64,000 nt of DNA from Charina bottae (Eukaryota; Chordata; Lepidosauria; Squamata; Charinaidae), in the NCBI GenBank assembly GCA_023362775.1, contig JALMGJ010000006.1, positions 11,426,501 to 11,490,500 of the forward strand, given 5' to 3'. Both the position numbers and the translations under genes were made by a program. Shown here one piece after another: positions 44,540 to 55,954 of the stretch. Position 1 is the first letter of the stretch. Each line of letters opens with the position of its first letter. Below the pieces are notes generated by a model. It was not told where the DNA came from and made no database searches. It saw nothing but the letters and a program-made list of their open reading frames with translations.

Positions 44540-46860
44540 GATCAGTGAGTTGCCATGTAGGCTCACTACCCTGAAACAGCCACCAGAGGCAGCACATAGC
44601 TCATTTCCTAAATCCCCCATAATACTGCTTTTTTACAGCAGCAGAATAGGTCACTGATAGTTATAAAAATATCCTTTCACTAGGGCTGGGATACCATGTG
44701 TGTGTGAGTGTGTGCATGTGTTTCCCTAGGAACCAACAAAAGACAAGGCATTCCATTCACCCAATGGAGGATTGACTGCACCAAAAATGTGGTCAGGGAC
44801 ACCCCCCTGCCCATTTCTGCCCTCCCCAACACAATAGCTTTGAAAACAAAGGGCAGATTATTAGATTTAAGTATGTTAGCCTGTTTCTCGCATGCCCCCT
44901 TCGTCCCCCCCCCAGTCCAACACATCTGGCAAGCATGTGTAGCAAGCGCTAATGAAGACATTCCTAAGTGAGCTGCAATTGGTTCTGACTGCTTTCAGCT
45001 CTCGCGGGCCACACCATGGACAGAGAACAAAACATTTCCTTCACCGTTCCTGAAATCTCCTGGTCCTTGCTCAATGCCCCCCCTCCACTCCCCCAAGAAG
45101 CCTGAGGGATTCCCCTCATCATCAGGCTGCTGAAATTAAAACAGAAAAGTATAAGCAAATACTTAAGGTTGTCTTCCGTCCTCTTTGTTCCTTTCCCCTC
45201 CACCCCACTTTCAAAAAATATCAGCATTTTATTCGTTTTGATTGAGTGCAACAGTCAGACAACAGGGGCCTCTATGATCCTTCCAACAAAAGGGAATTGT
45301 TAAACAGATGTCCATATTCCACTCCTGTTTCCCTTGCCTGATAATATTCCACACATAGTCGTTTTATCTACTCCAGCAGATTGTGTGTGTGCGCGCATGC
45401 TTGCATGCAATGGGGAAGGGAATCACCAAAATTATCAGGATAAACTGTACAGAGAAAGGAGGCAGACTGTAGATGATTATGACTTTCTGAAGGACCACAC
45501 ATTTTTATTGAGGCACCACTTCTTTTACAACATATCAAACTTACAGCACCGTCGGTCTCAAAAGCTCAAACAACAAAAACACCCAACATTTAAAGCCCAA
45601 CTCTGGGAAAGGAAAAAAAAGAAATTCTTTTGTTTCACTTGTTTATTTTTTTTCCAGGAATTTGATGTGTTTTAATCCTGGCTGGATCAGGTTTTCATCC
45701 TAACACATCACCTATTAATTCCCAAAAAACACACCAACTAGGTGCACCCATCACAGTAAGCCATAATGTGGTTTCTCTGATGTAGAGTTCAGTGTGAGGT
45801 GTGAACCCAGTCAATTAGGACTCCCTCAGTAAAACATATTTAAGGTTCAATGGAAAATTAGGAAAGGTTACTTTCAAGGAAGAATTGGCCAGAGGAATTC
45901 AGGCTAAATTCTTTTGATGTCTACAGCTTTACTTCCAAGCAACCTAGGGTTTAGAAGAACTTTACCCCTCCAGATGTCCAAGAATCTCATAGCCATTAAC
46001 TGAATGATGCAACACCATCAAGCTGGGGGAAGTTAGGCTAGAACTACAGTTGTGAGGTTTCTGTGACAAAAGCAGAATTGATGAAGAATTCGAGAAAGAA
46101 AACATCTTTATTTTCACTTGGCATTCCTCCATTCAATGCCTTTTTGCACTGATGGAACTGTTGGAGATCCTGGCTCATATGTAATACATAGGCCTAGTGT
46201 AAAATAAGCCCGTAGTCATTTCCTGCCTAAGAAATATTTTGAGAACTATCAGGATGCTATTCATTTATTTCTTTGAGGGATTTATTCTCTATCCTTAATT
46301 AAAATTTAAGTCCAGCAAAACAGGACTTACAAATTCAGCCTTGGATATTGGGGCTAGGATGTCAGCGAAGCTTGTTCCACAAGCTGAATTGTAGGTTAGT
46401 GTGCCCTGACGGTGTGTTGCCATTGTGGTTTTTGTTGGCTTTTTTGTTTTTATTGTAATTCTGTTTTATTACTGTACAGTGTCCAGAGTCACATTTTTGC
46501 ACCCATATAAATCCGATAAATAAATAAGAAAGAAATGGAAGAAATCTGAGCACGACTGGGGGCAAAGTTTATAAGTAAGGCAAGGTTGACCTTTTAGCTT
46601 ACCCATCCTTAACTAAAGTGAAAGTTCTCTATTACAATTGCCTTGTCTTTCCTTTCTCCTCTTCGTCATGTTCTGTAGCCTCCTAAGCTGTTGAAGGCAG
46701 ATGCCTCTTCTTTTTTCTCCTCATGCTGTTTTGCAATGCAATGCAATACATACATCAGTGATGCTAGTCTATCAAAAAGTTGACTGTGTCTGGCAATTTC
46801 TTAAGGGAGGATAAGAAACCTTTGTGAGAACTGGGAAAGAGAAAAAGCTTGGCAGTCACT
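44540..46860. other. Unique noncoding sequence
   Basis: Includes a (GT)n-like tract (44695-44720), a TGTGTGTGCGCGCATGC purine-pyrimidine alternating tract (45382) and a possible LINE 3' end at 46480-46530 (CAGAGTCACATTTTTGC then AAATAAATAAG). 44960-45200 is a weak candidate conserved block. No exon recognised. Confidence 0.4.
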
Positions 46861-46866
46861 ATATTT

Positions 46867-46942
46867 ATACTATACTATACTATACTATACTATACTATAC
46901 TATACTATACTATACTATACTATACTATACTATACTATACTA
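46867..46942. repeat. Microsatellite (ATACT)n, left half of split array
   Basis: About 15 TATAC pentamers stop at the A-rich end of a SINE. The same sequence type resumes beyond the SINE as a 7-bp unit. Confidence 0.95.
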
Positions 46943-47282
46943 AAAAAAAAAGTAAAGGTTCCCCCTGCACATTTGTGCAGTCGTGTCCGACTCTAGGGGC
47001 TGGTGCTCATCTCCGTTTGTTAGCTGAAGAGCCAGCATTGTCCGAAGACGCTTCCATGGTCATGTGGCCGGCATGATACATGTGGAACGCTGTTACCTTC
47101 CCCCCGAAGTGGTACCTATTAATCTACTTGCATTTGCATGCTTTCAAATTGCTAGGTTGGCAAGAGCTGGGGCGAGTGCGGGACCTCACTCCGTCACGCA
47201 GGGCTAGGGATTCGAACCTCGGAACTTGCAATCTTCCGATTGACAAGCCTGGCGTCTTACCCGCTGAGCCACCATGCCCCTT
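46943..47282 (-). mobile_element. tRNA-head/BovB-tail SINE inserted in a microsatellite
   Basis: Minus-strand copy with BovB-like tail (plus-strand GTGCAGTCGTGTCCGACTC) and full head (CCGCTGAGCCACCATGCCCC). TACTATA-type sequence lies on both sides, so the target duplication is within the repeat and cannot be delimited. Confidence 0.95.
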
Positions 47283-47283
47283 C

Positions 47284-47450
47284 CATACTATATACTATAT
47301 ACTATATACTATATACTATATACTATATACTATATACTATATACTATATACTATATACTATATACTATATACTATATACTATATACTATATACTATATAC
47401 TATATACTATATACTATATACTATATACTATATACTATATACTATATACT
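47284..47450. repeat. Microsatellite (ACTATAT)n, right half of split array
   Basis: About 23 perfect heptamers. Three units (21 bp) encode seven residues, which produces the spurious YILYTIY repeat frames in all three forward frames. Confidence 0.95.
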
Positions 47451-47469
47451 AATTATATATTGGGTTTTG

Positions 47470-47539
47470 TATTTGGAGTTTTATTTTTTTAAGCTGCCTA
47501 GAGTCACCATGAGTGAGTTGGGCAGCCATATAAATCTCG

Positions 47540-47574
<35 letters not shown>

Positions 47575-47577
47575 ATA
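47470..47577 (+). mobile_element. LINE 3' end with (AAAT)n tail
   Basis: AAGCTGCCTAGAGTCACCATG, GAGTTGGGCAGCCATATAAA and (AAAT)n at 47541-47577 match the general form of L2/CR1-group 3' ends. Only about 70 bp of element remains. Confidence 0.6.
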
Positions 47578-47579
47578 TT

Positions 47580-48655
47580 TTCTCTTACTCACTATATCTT
47601 CTTCTTCCTTTATTTGTGACTTCCGGTACACCCAAACAGGCCACCATGTCCTGACAAAGCCTCCATTCCTGCCATTCTGGCAAAGGCTTTCTGGGTGAAC
47701 ACAGGGATCCCCCACCAGGCATCAAATGCAGCTTCTTCTACTACTTTGAGCAATGGAGGAATAATGCTTTAAGATGCAGTCACCTTTACTGGTAAGCCCA
47801 CCCCCCACCCCAAAAGCAAATATGAATGCAAATATTTTTTTTCTCACTCTCAAAAGTTTCACTCAAAAAAAACCCTTTTCACGTCAGTGTTTAAAAAAAA
47901 GGTCTTTTTATTAAGTCATTTGTTTCTACAATCCCCAACAATCAGCTGAACTTAGAGACACAGAAGTTCCACGGTACATTTTAAGGAAGGTCCAAGTCCA
48001 CTTTAACACTAAATCTCCTCTTAAAACAAGAAGGTGAAAACAACCACACTCCTGAAAACTTTAGAACACATCGTACCATTCATTTCCTTTGATATCCTCA
48101 GCACTCTGTAGCACAAAAATGCATAATATAATGCCCCCTAGCACATATTCTCAGCTCAACTTTAATTTTCACAGTCAGAGACTTGACATATTTTTCTTTC
48201 TTTTTATAATTCTTAGTTATACTACAATGTGATTGTTACCAACTCAACCCCCACTTGAAAGTGCATTTCCACTAAACAAATACTCTGGATAATTAGTGAA
48301 GAAGCGATAATATGTGAATGCATCGTGTTTTGAGCAAGTTCTGGCTTATTTGTATTAAAAGAAATAGGCATAACCTTCCAGCTAATTTGAGGGAACAGTC
48401 TACTTGAAAAAAAAAAAAAGAAGAGGAGGAGGAGGAGAAAAAAGAAGAATTTGAGTTCCAAAACAAACCATCAAAAAGATCATTATTTCCAAGTGATGCT
48501 GGTGGAATAATACCATTCAAAGAAGAATAGCAATGACCTGTATTAAGAAATTATATGAAAGTCATTTATTTTTTCAAACTTAAACAACAAGGGAGATTAG
48601 ACATATACTGTACAAAGAAAGTGGGTCTACTGGTGGGTATTAAGTATGATAGAGA
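47580..48655. other. Unique noncoding sequence
   Basis: No exon or named repeat. A purine-rich A/G tract lies at 48407-48450. Confidence 0.4.
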
Positions 48656-48659
48656 AATG

Positions 48660-48750
48660 GAACGCCCCGAGTCCCTTGTATGGGAGATGGGCGGGGAATA
48701 AATTAAATAAATAAAATAAATAAAATAAAAAAATAAAAAAATAAACCTCC
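48660..48750 (+). mobile_element. L2/CR1-group LINE, last ~60 bp plus A-rich tail
   Basis: CCCCGAGTCCCTTGTATGGG and AGATGGGCGGGGAATAAAT are nearly identical to the end of 30676-31092 and lead into an AAATAA/AAAAT array. Confidence 0.85.
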
Positions 48751-48976
48751 ATAGTCAGTAGACCATTGGATTGTAGTTGCTGGGGAGATACTGTGAAGAA
48801 GCCCTAACATCCTTGAACAGGATTACAGACTGGGAAAAAGAAAAGCAGAGTTATGCATTCTGAGATCAAATTCCAAAACACTGGTCCAGAAGTCAAAAGC
48901 CAAAATCAGTCCAAGTCTTGAAAAAGGTTTCAAAGGGTGACAATACAATAGCCAAAGCCAAAGTCATAATCTAGGC

Positions 48977-49101
48977 CAGTGTTTCTTAACCTTGGCAACT
49001 TTAAGATGCATGGACTTCAACTCCCAGAATTCCATGCTGGCTGGGGAATTCTGGGAGTTGAAGTCCACACATCTTCAAGTTGCCAAGGTTGAGAAACACT
49101 G
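48977..49101. mobile_element. Palindromic hAT MITE
   Basis: Complete arms (CAGTGTTTCTTAACC...GGTTGAGAAACACTG). Flanks ATCTAGGC (48969-48976) and GCCTAGGC (49102-49109) match at six of eight bases. Confidence 0.9.
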
Positions 49102-49109
49102 GCCTAGGC

Positions 49110-49885
49110 AGCCTAGAGTTGCTACAGGCTGGGGAGGATACACACTGTGTGGCTGACAGTGCTCCTGTCAGGCTATTTCTAAACACAAGCTTTGCATTCT
49201 TTCAAAGAGTGCTAAAGCCATGTTCAAAAGTTGCCCACCGAACAGCTGATGATTGACAGTGTTGCACAGTGAAATGGGAGTCTCCCTCCTACAGCCCCCT
49301 CCCCATGCTTCTCAGCTGTTGGGTGGGCTATTTGAAACATGGGTTTAGCATCTTCAGAGTCAGTGGCAGGTGAAAGTGATGACCTCCTATGGCCCTGATG
49401 ACGGTCACTGCAGCTAGTTCACGATGAATTGTGTTTAGCACTCTTTTAGAATAAGAAATGTTGGGAGCTAGAGTTCTTCAGGGCAGGAATGCCAACAGCC
49501 CATCCAGCAACAAAGCTGAGGAGCACAAAGCAAGATGTGCATTAAGCAGTGAGAAAGATGGGAAGAAGAAATGCCAGATTAAACTGCAGTGGATATAAGA
49601 AGGAGCTGCATCTTCAGGTCAACAGAAGTCAATTAACTGTCATAAGTACCTCCATTCAAGTATGCAATAAAGATTCTAATCTAGCTGTATACTGTATCAA
49701 GCATCTGGATAGCTTCTGATGAATGCAAACCAGAGAGTCTATAGAACAGCTGTCCAGAAGATAAGCGTGGATAGTGTTCCTTCCAGGGAAGGGTTGCATC
49801 AGAGAAAGTACATGGGGTGGGTGACAAGTCCTTCTCTTGCCTCAGGGGAGACAAATCCTTTTGGGTTGCCTAAATTATGGTTGTG
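49110..49885. other. Unique noncoding sequence
   Basis: No repeat or exon recognised. Confidence 0.4.
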
Positions 49886-49900
49886 TATGTATGTAGTCAG

Positions 49901-50232
49901 GGGCGTGGTGGCTCAGCGGGTAAGACGCCAGGCTTGTTGATCGGAAGATCACAAGTTCGGAGGTTCGAATCCCTAGCTCTGCGTGTGGAGTGAGCTCCCG
50001 CACTAGCTCCAGCTCTTGCCAACCTAGCAATTTGAAAGCATGCAAATGCAAGTAGATGAATAGGTACCACTTCGGTGGGTAGGTAACAGCGTTCCGCGCG
50101 TGTCATGCGGCCACATGACCGTGGAAGCATCTTCGGACAACGCTGGCTCTTTGGCTAACAAACGGAGATGAGCACCGGCCCCTAGAGTCGGACACGACTG
50201 CACAAATGTGTGGGGGGTACCTTTACCTTTTT
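49901..50232 (+). mobile_element. tRNA-head/BovB-tail SINE with 15-bp duplication
   Basis: The best reference copy: full head, conserved body (GCATGCAAATGCAAGTAG, GGTACCACTTCGGTGGG), BovB-like GAGTCGGACACGACTGC tail and CCTTTACCTTTT end. Perfect TATGTATGTAGTCAG copies flank it (49886-49900 and 50233-50247). Confidence 0.95.
49909..49972 (+). promoter_or_regulatory. RNA polymerase III internal promoter (A and B boxes) of the SINE
   Basis: A box TGGCTCAGCGG at 49909-49919 and B box GGTTCGAATCC at 49962-49972 match the tRNA-type promoter consensus at tRNA-like spacing. No anticodon-loop tRNA fold is maintained beyond these boxes, so this is a SINE head rather than a tRNA gene. Confidence 0.75.
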
Positions 50233-50249
50233 TATGTATGTAGTCAGTA

Positions 50250-51530
50250 CTGAAGGTTGCACACATACTAATTGTATCTTTCAGAAGACTTGCCCATTCG
50301 TATGGAGGACTGGATCTGAATTAAGTTAGTTGCCTCCTTTCCCAATAAAATCGATGGGACTTGAGTCTTGGCTGACTGCATTGGAAACAAAGGACAACAA
50401 ACTTAAGCTGAATCCAGATCAAGTTGATTGCCCTTTGCAAAGTGACCACAGCTAAATCATATTTCATGTTGGCAAGGTATTCCTTGTCCATTCAGTGGGG
50501 AAAAAACAACTGTTTTTACATCTCATGCTACTAATGGTCTAAAATACTTCCAATAGTGTAGCTAAATGTTCCCACTAAAAAACCAACATGAAAAATAATA
50601 TAATTTATTCCTATCCATTTAACTGCTGTTGTTATTATCATATAATTTTGCAAATAGAGTTGTTGTCTACTATGTCCTTAAATCAGACACAAGTGCTCAC
50701 TCACATCCAAACATTTTCACACATTTTTCAGTTAACGGATTTCAAAAACGAACAAACTATATAACCATCCAGCATTTAATTTCTCCCCACCGATCAAATG
50801 CTTACTTTGCCCAAAGCTAATTTTATTTATGAGGAATATGATCAACTTATTTTAACAAATCAGTGCTGTACAAACCTGAAGGAAGAGCTGGTGCTAATGT
50901 GTGAATAACTGTTGACAAAATTAAGCACTCAGCACTATGCTTATTAAATAGCTCCCAGCTATTCTTCAGTATTTTAAAGGGACAATCAATTCATTTTGAA
51001 GTAGAGAAAGAGAGAGAAAAAACCCAAAACTTCGCTGATGATATCAGACTGGGAGAACAAAACTGGAGAATATGCTGCAATGGCAAAATTGACGGTATAT
51101 ACTGTATCCACAATAGAAGTTTAACCAAATCCAAACAGGAATGGCTCCCTTATATGTGACACATTATACAGCAAGGCAAATTTACACATTTGGGATACGG
51201 TTTCTAGGACTGAAACAGAAATCAACAACAATAATTAATGTTCAATGGAAAGCATAAATATTTAAATTGTGGTTAGTGGTAGGGGACACAATCAGATGTG
51301 ATGGGGATGTTGTGTTACTAGGAAGTTTTCTCACTACCCTTTTTAAAAATTCTTTATTTAGCAGTGATATTTTGTTCCATCCTATTCTCTTTCTTGCCTT
51401 CTTTTGTATTCTATTATTTTAACAATGAAAAAAATCAGAGAGAGAGAGAAGAAAAACTTTAATATTGATATCTATTTTTACTTCTGTAGATTCCAAATGG
51501 GAACATACTTAGTACTGTGATCTTTGCTGA
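50250..51530. other. Unique AT-rich noncoding sequence
   Basis: No exon or repeat recognised. Confidence 0.4.
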
Positions 51531-51532
51531 AA

Positions 51533-52021
51533 CCAGGAGATTGTGAGTTCTAGTCCCGCCTTAGGCATGAAAGCCAGCTGGGTGACCTTGGGCCCATCCC
51601 TCTCTCTCAGCCCTAGGAAGGAGCCAATGGCAAACAAGGAGACTGTGAGTTCTAGTCCCACCTTAGGCATGAAAGCTGGCTGGGTGACCTTGGGCCAGTC
51701 CCTCTCTCTCAGCCCTAGGAAGGAGCCAATGGCAAACCAGGAGATTGTGAGTTCTAGTCCCACCTTAGGCATGAAAGCTGGCTGGGTGACCTTGGGCCAG
51801 TCCCTGTCTCTCAGCCCTAGGAAGGAGCCAATGGCAAACCAGGAGACTGAGAGTTCTAGTCCCGCCTTAGGCATGAAAGCCGGCTGGATGACCTTGGGCC
51901 AGTCCCTCTCTCTCAGCCCTAGGAAGGAGCCAATGGCAAACCAGGAGACTGTGAGTTCTAGTCCTGCCTTAGGCATGAAAGCTGGCTGGGTAACTTTGGG
52001 CCAGTCACTGTCTCTCAGCCC
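51533..52021 (+). repeat. 102-bp tandem array derived from a CORE/MIR-like SINE, five units
   Basis: GTGAGTTCTAG (or GAGAGTTCTAG) begins at 51543, 51645, 51747, 51849 and 51951, spacing exactly 102 bp. Each unit is the SINE segment from the B-box region through GTGACCTTGGGCCAGTCCC to CAATGGCAAACCAGG, in the orientation opposite to the array at 27866-28309. Because 102 is divisible by three and the unit has no stop in at least one frame per strand, the array carries open frames of 155 codons (minus) and 164 codons (plus). I consider both non-genic. The tRNA-like head is missing on the left. Confidence 0.9.
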
Positions 52022-52905
52022 CCCGACCTCAGACTAGGGCGACAAGCCAGTCGGTCAATTCCTGTTGCAACCAACAGATCAACATTCGGTTGATCTAGAA
52101 AGAAAAAATGAACGGGTCCTGCACATGCGGGAAAAATGCTAGGAAGCAATCTTTGCTGAGAATCTGAGTCTCATGCCATCCATCTAATGACTATACCTCC
52201 AGCCAGACAATTACAGTTAGTAAACAGTGAGGTCACCCTCTGACCTTCCGTCATTGAGACTGTCTGGTTTATAACCTGCGAGGGACTTCCATCTGCCTAG
52301 TGACCTCTTTCTGAATTGATAGGATTGCTCTAAATTACACTTACCTTCCAACCCCTTGCAAAGGGCACACAAATCAGCAAGCTAAGTTTGGATGATAAAG
52401 GTAGTAAAAGATGGTGGAAATCCTCTGAATCGAAACAGGGTCTGCCATCCAAAATTCTTGTTTCTGCTCCAGTTGTATTTTGAACAGGTTAGATTTCCAA
52501 AGTTGACTCATTACGCTCATGTTGGTAACAGAAAGCTTTTATTGTTTGTTTTTTTTAAAGCCACCTTAACATAGTACAGCCCACACATTCCAGACTTATC
52601 TACTGAAAGGTTTAGCAAAAATCAAAAAGGACTCACAAGGAATGGGGTCCACAAAAGGATTCTTGAAAGGCCACATTTTGAGGGAATAGCCTTACATGCG
52701 AAGAGAGAGCTACAACAAAACCAAAAGAAGCAGTGACAAAATCCTGTTTAGGGATGCAGGCAGAAAAGTTAACTTACTTTTCTGGACTTGAAACCATTAG
52801 ATTCAGTCATCCTGTGGCATCAACCAAAGAAACATTTCACAGTGATTTGTGGCAACAAAGCAAATAAGGAAACAATTTCAAAAGCTTTATAGTATACCTT
52901 TAGAA
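52022..52905. other. Unique noncoding sequence
   Basis: No repeat or exon recognised. Confidence 0.4.
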
Positions 52906-52909
52906 TACT

Positions 52910-53110
52910 GGACAGGATCCCAGGAGACCCTGATTCAAATCTAATCCATGAAATGCAGAGAGTAAACTTATCCAGTTACTCTTTCTCTCTCAGCACCGCC
53001 CCCTCTCCTCTGCATCCCTCTTAGGGCTGTTGTAAGGAGCAAAGAAGAATTAGACTTTGGAAGAAGGGTGGGATAAAAATGGGCTAGAGAAATAATACTA
53101 TGCACCACCA
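52910..53110 (+). mobile_element. MIR-like CORE-SINE remnants
   Basis: GACCCTGATTCAAATC (degraded B box), TTATCCAGTTACTCTTTCTC, GGGCTGTTGTAAGGAGC and GGGTGGGATAAAAATGG follow MIR order. A second weaker copy starts at about 53815 (GATTCAAGTCCACATTCCAC). Confidence 0.5.
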
Positions 53111-55160
53111 ACTTACACCCCTGAAAGAAAGGGAGGACATCAATCTAATAAATAAAATAAATTACTAACTCCCAGGAAACTGTTATAGCCGATTTGCCCA
53201 CATCCACACAAACACGCACTCGTTCTTGTCCTTCAGGATCAAGAAATTGACCCTGCCAGCTTTCCTAGGTAATAGGCAACATTTCTAAAGGCTACAGATG
53301 ATTGCTAGCAGTCACATCTGCTTCAGAACCTCATCTCTGAACATCTGTCAAGGAGGAGTGACTACGTACAGTATGTCAGGTGCCAAAGCTGGAACTGTCA
53401 TTCAAATGCCATGGGGCTACCCCAAGACCCAGCCAATTGATCCTTCAGATTTTGCTTTCAGCACCAAAAGGCTCTTGGATCTGGCAACTCTTCATTGTGT
53501 TCATCAGAATTAACTCATTATATCTGCACTCAAAGTACACAAAAGAAAAGCTCACTCGAAGAAAATCCAGAGCCAGAACCAATCGCTTCATATATAATTG
53601 GCCTGAAACTATGACCCTGCATTTAATATATTTATGAAAAGTATAATATTTAATCATACATTTTTCATTGCATTGATTTCTCCCCACCCTATAGTGCTTT
53701 ACTGAGTGGTTATTTTACAAGTTACCATGTGCCATCCCTACAAAATCAGGGGGGACCTTCAGCCATGATTTTACATTTACATGTAAAAATTTAAACAAGG
53801 GCTAAAAAAATCCCGATTCAAGTCCACATTCCACCATTGGGTGACTTAGTCCAATCATTCTTTCTCAGCCCAACCTACTACAGATAACATTGGAGGGAGA
53901 GAACACAAGAAATAACTTCTTTGAGCATCTGGAGAAAAATTAGAATATGAATCTAATACACAGGAAATATAAAGAATACAAGTCTACCTTACAGCGTTGT
54001 CAGTAAGTAACAGTGCAGTTGTCCACAGCTGGACCCTTTTCATATGTTTGGGCTCTGAAACTCCTGCAGTCCCCAGCTAGCACAGCCAATGCATCTCAGG
54101 AGGGCCAAGTTAGGAAATTTAGCATAGTGCAAACAAAGCATCTGGCTAAATCATGGTTTGTTCAGCTGTGGCTCATTGATTAAGCTAAATAGTCCAAATC
54201 CACCCATCATCAATCATTCATTACAAAGCCCAATATTAGGTTCACCTAAGTCTTTAAGCCAGTTTCTGGCTTAAATGTGATGGATATACTCCTCTGTCAA
54301 TGTCTATGAAGTACTTGGAATTTTCCAAGGCCCATTTCATTATTAAATATTATTAAATATCATTCCTGCTGATCTACCACATTCTCTAGAGCAAAAAAAA
54401 CAACAACACAAAACCTTAGCTTAAAATTTTCTAACGGTTGCATACCTTTTGCGCGATGGATGCGCAGAACAGATTTCCACACCCCTGTCCGATCAAACAC
54501 AGAATCCAGTTTTAACCAAGACATCTTTGCAATACAAACACATTACCTGTGCGGGATTCCCCCCCCCCTTTTTTTTTCACCTGTGATGATGGATTGGCAA
54601 GTGAGGAATCCCAAGTACAGTTCTGACTGCTTTGTTTGGCTCTGTCCAGGATGTGACAGCAGCAGCATGAATAGCCTGGGAAAAGCAAGCGAGATTGACA
54701 GAAATCCCACACAGAGTATGCTTCCCTCCACAAACAGGCAACAGAGCTGCCTGGCTTGTCAAACCAAGGCCTTGCAAATCCTGAGGCCCATCCTTTTCTT
54801 CTAAGCAACAAATCAAATTTTACAACCCAATGTTGCCACATCATTGGAGTATATTGACTCAACTGGGACTTCAACCCCAATTTTGCTTTGTGTTTTTCAA
54901 GCAGGGTTTACATAACTAGAGAACAAGATAAAGCACACACAATACCTATGGGGCCCCAGCTAATGAACAGTGAACTCCATGGGCTTTGTATCCAGCAAAC
55001 AAATCTATAAGTCGTATCCAACCTGCTAACAGGTTTAGGGGGACATAACCATTTCTCCATTTTGCTTTGTTTGCAGAGTTTAGTATCCTTTAAGACAGTG
55101 CAAAATATCTGATATCGCAGTGTTGCATGGGACTTCCAAAAATCTTATCTGCAACCACCT
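53111..55160. other. Unique noncoding sequence
   Basis: Besides the faint MIR-like trace at 53815-53945, nothing was recognised. The overlapping frames at 54460-54880 on both strands are motif-free. Confidence 0.4.
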
Positions 55161-55164
55161 GGAG

Positions 55165-55380
55165 CATCTAAAAAGTTATCAAATCATAGAGTGGAAAGGG
55201 CCATTTAGCCCACTGGATCCAGCAACCTGCTCAATGCAGGAATCCAATGCAGCAATCCAGTGGAGATATCCTGTGAAGAGTGGTCCACCCCTTCTCTGAA
55301 TAATGGGTTACATTATTGAACTGCTGTTACTACTGGAAGTTTTTTTTAACATTCAGCTTCCTTAAAACCGTTGTTGTTAA
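55165..55380 (-). mobile_element. CR1 LINE 3' remnant
   Basis: AATCATAGAGTGGAAAGGGCC, CCTGCTCAATGCAGGAATCC and ATAATGGGTTACATTATTGAA are landmark words of amniote CR1 3' regions, read here in minus orientation of the element. Diverged; no frame survives. Confidence 0.7.
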
Positions 55381-55732
55381 GACTCCGTCTGGAATGATAG
55401 AGAAGAGGCCAGTGCCTCTGTTGTTACTAAACTATCATTTTTAATATGGCAGAAGGGAAAAGCAGTTAAATATATAACTGGAGAAGATTCACATTAACTA
55501 GAGTTCATTCTGATCAAGTCACATGTAATTTTATTTTCAACCTAGCCTCACCCATAACTCTTTGGAGTCACCAGGGTACCACTCAAAGGCCAAATGTGCT
55601 GCCTCAACCAGAAAATGCTGCCACTCCAGCTTTAGAGTATCTTAACTGTGGAGTCCTTGGTGGTCTCTGAGCTTGGTTGTTTGCTTGCAGACATTTCATT
55701 GTGGAGTCCATGGTGCTCTCTGAGCCTTGTTG

Positions 55733-55784
55733 TTTTCTTGCAGACGTTTCATTGCCAGGCTAGGCAACATCTTCAGTGTGAAAA
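55733..55784 (-). ncRNA. Hammerhead-like motif, family B copy
   Basis: Minus strand: TTTTC-ACA, CTGAAGA (55770-55776), extra T, GTTGCC/GGCAAT helix, GAAAC, GTC, TGC-AA-GAAAA. Identical in layout to 10687-10738 except that the GCA next to the core is ACA, which creates one helix I mismatch. Confidence 0.45.
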
Positions 55785-55920
55785 GGGAGTGGAACTTGCT
55801 CTCTGTTTATATACCCTGGCTTGTCCTGCCTGTGTTGGCGGGGGTGTTGTACTCTCCTTGCTAGTACCTTGATTGGGTTGTTGTTTGCTGCTTGGGTTGT
55901 TGTTTTCTCTTCGATTGGTA

Positions 55921-55954
55921 GACATTTCATTACCCAACTAGGTAACATCATCAG
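55921..55954 (-). ncRNA. Hammerhead-like core, subtype with CTGATGA
   Basis: Minus strand: CTGATGA (55948-55954), extra T, GTTACC/GGTAAT helix, GAAAT, GTC. Helix II has compensatory changes relative to the other family B copies (GTTGCC/GGCAAT versus GTTACC/GGTAAT), which argues that the pairing was maintained. Confidence 0.45.

Noticed and set aside
47080..47550. Tyrosine/isoleucine-rich repeat frame of 156 codons
   Set aside because: Translation of a SINE followed by a 7-bp microsatellite; all three forward frames give similar repeats.
49901..49975. tRNA-like gene with A and B boxes
   Set aside because: The sequence continues into a SINE body with a BovB-like tail and a target duplication, and at least six related copies occur in the window.
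51543..52037. A 164-codon open frame with a 34-residue repeat that resembles a repeat protein
   Set aside because: It is the coding shadow of a 102-bp tandem SINE segment; the opposite strand is equally open and there is no start context or splice structure.
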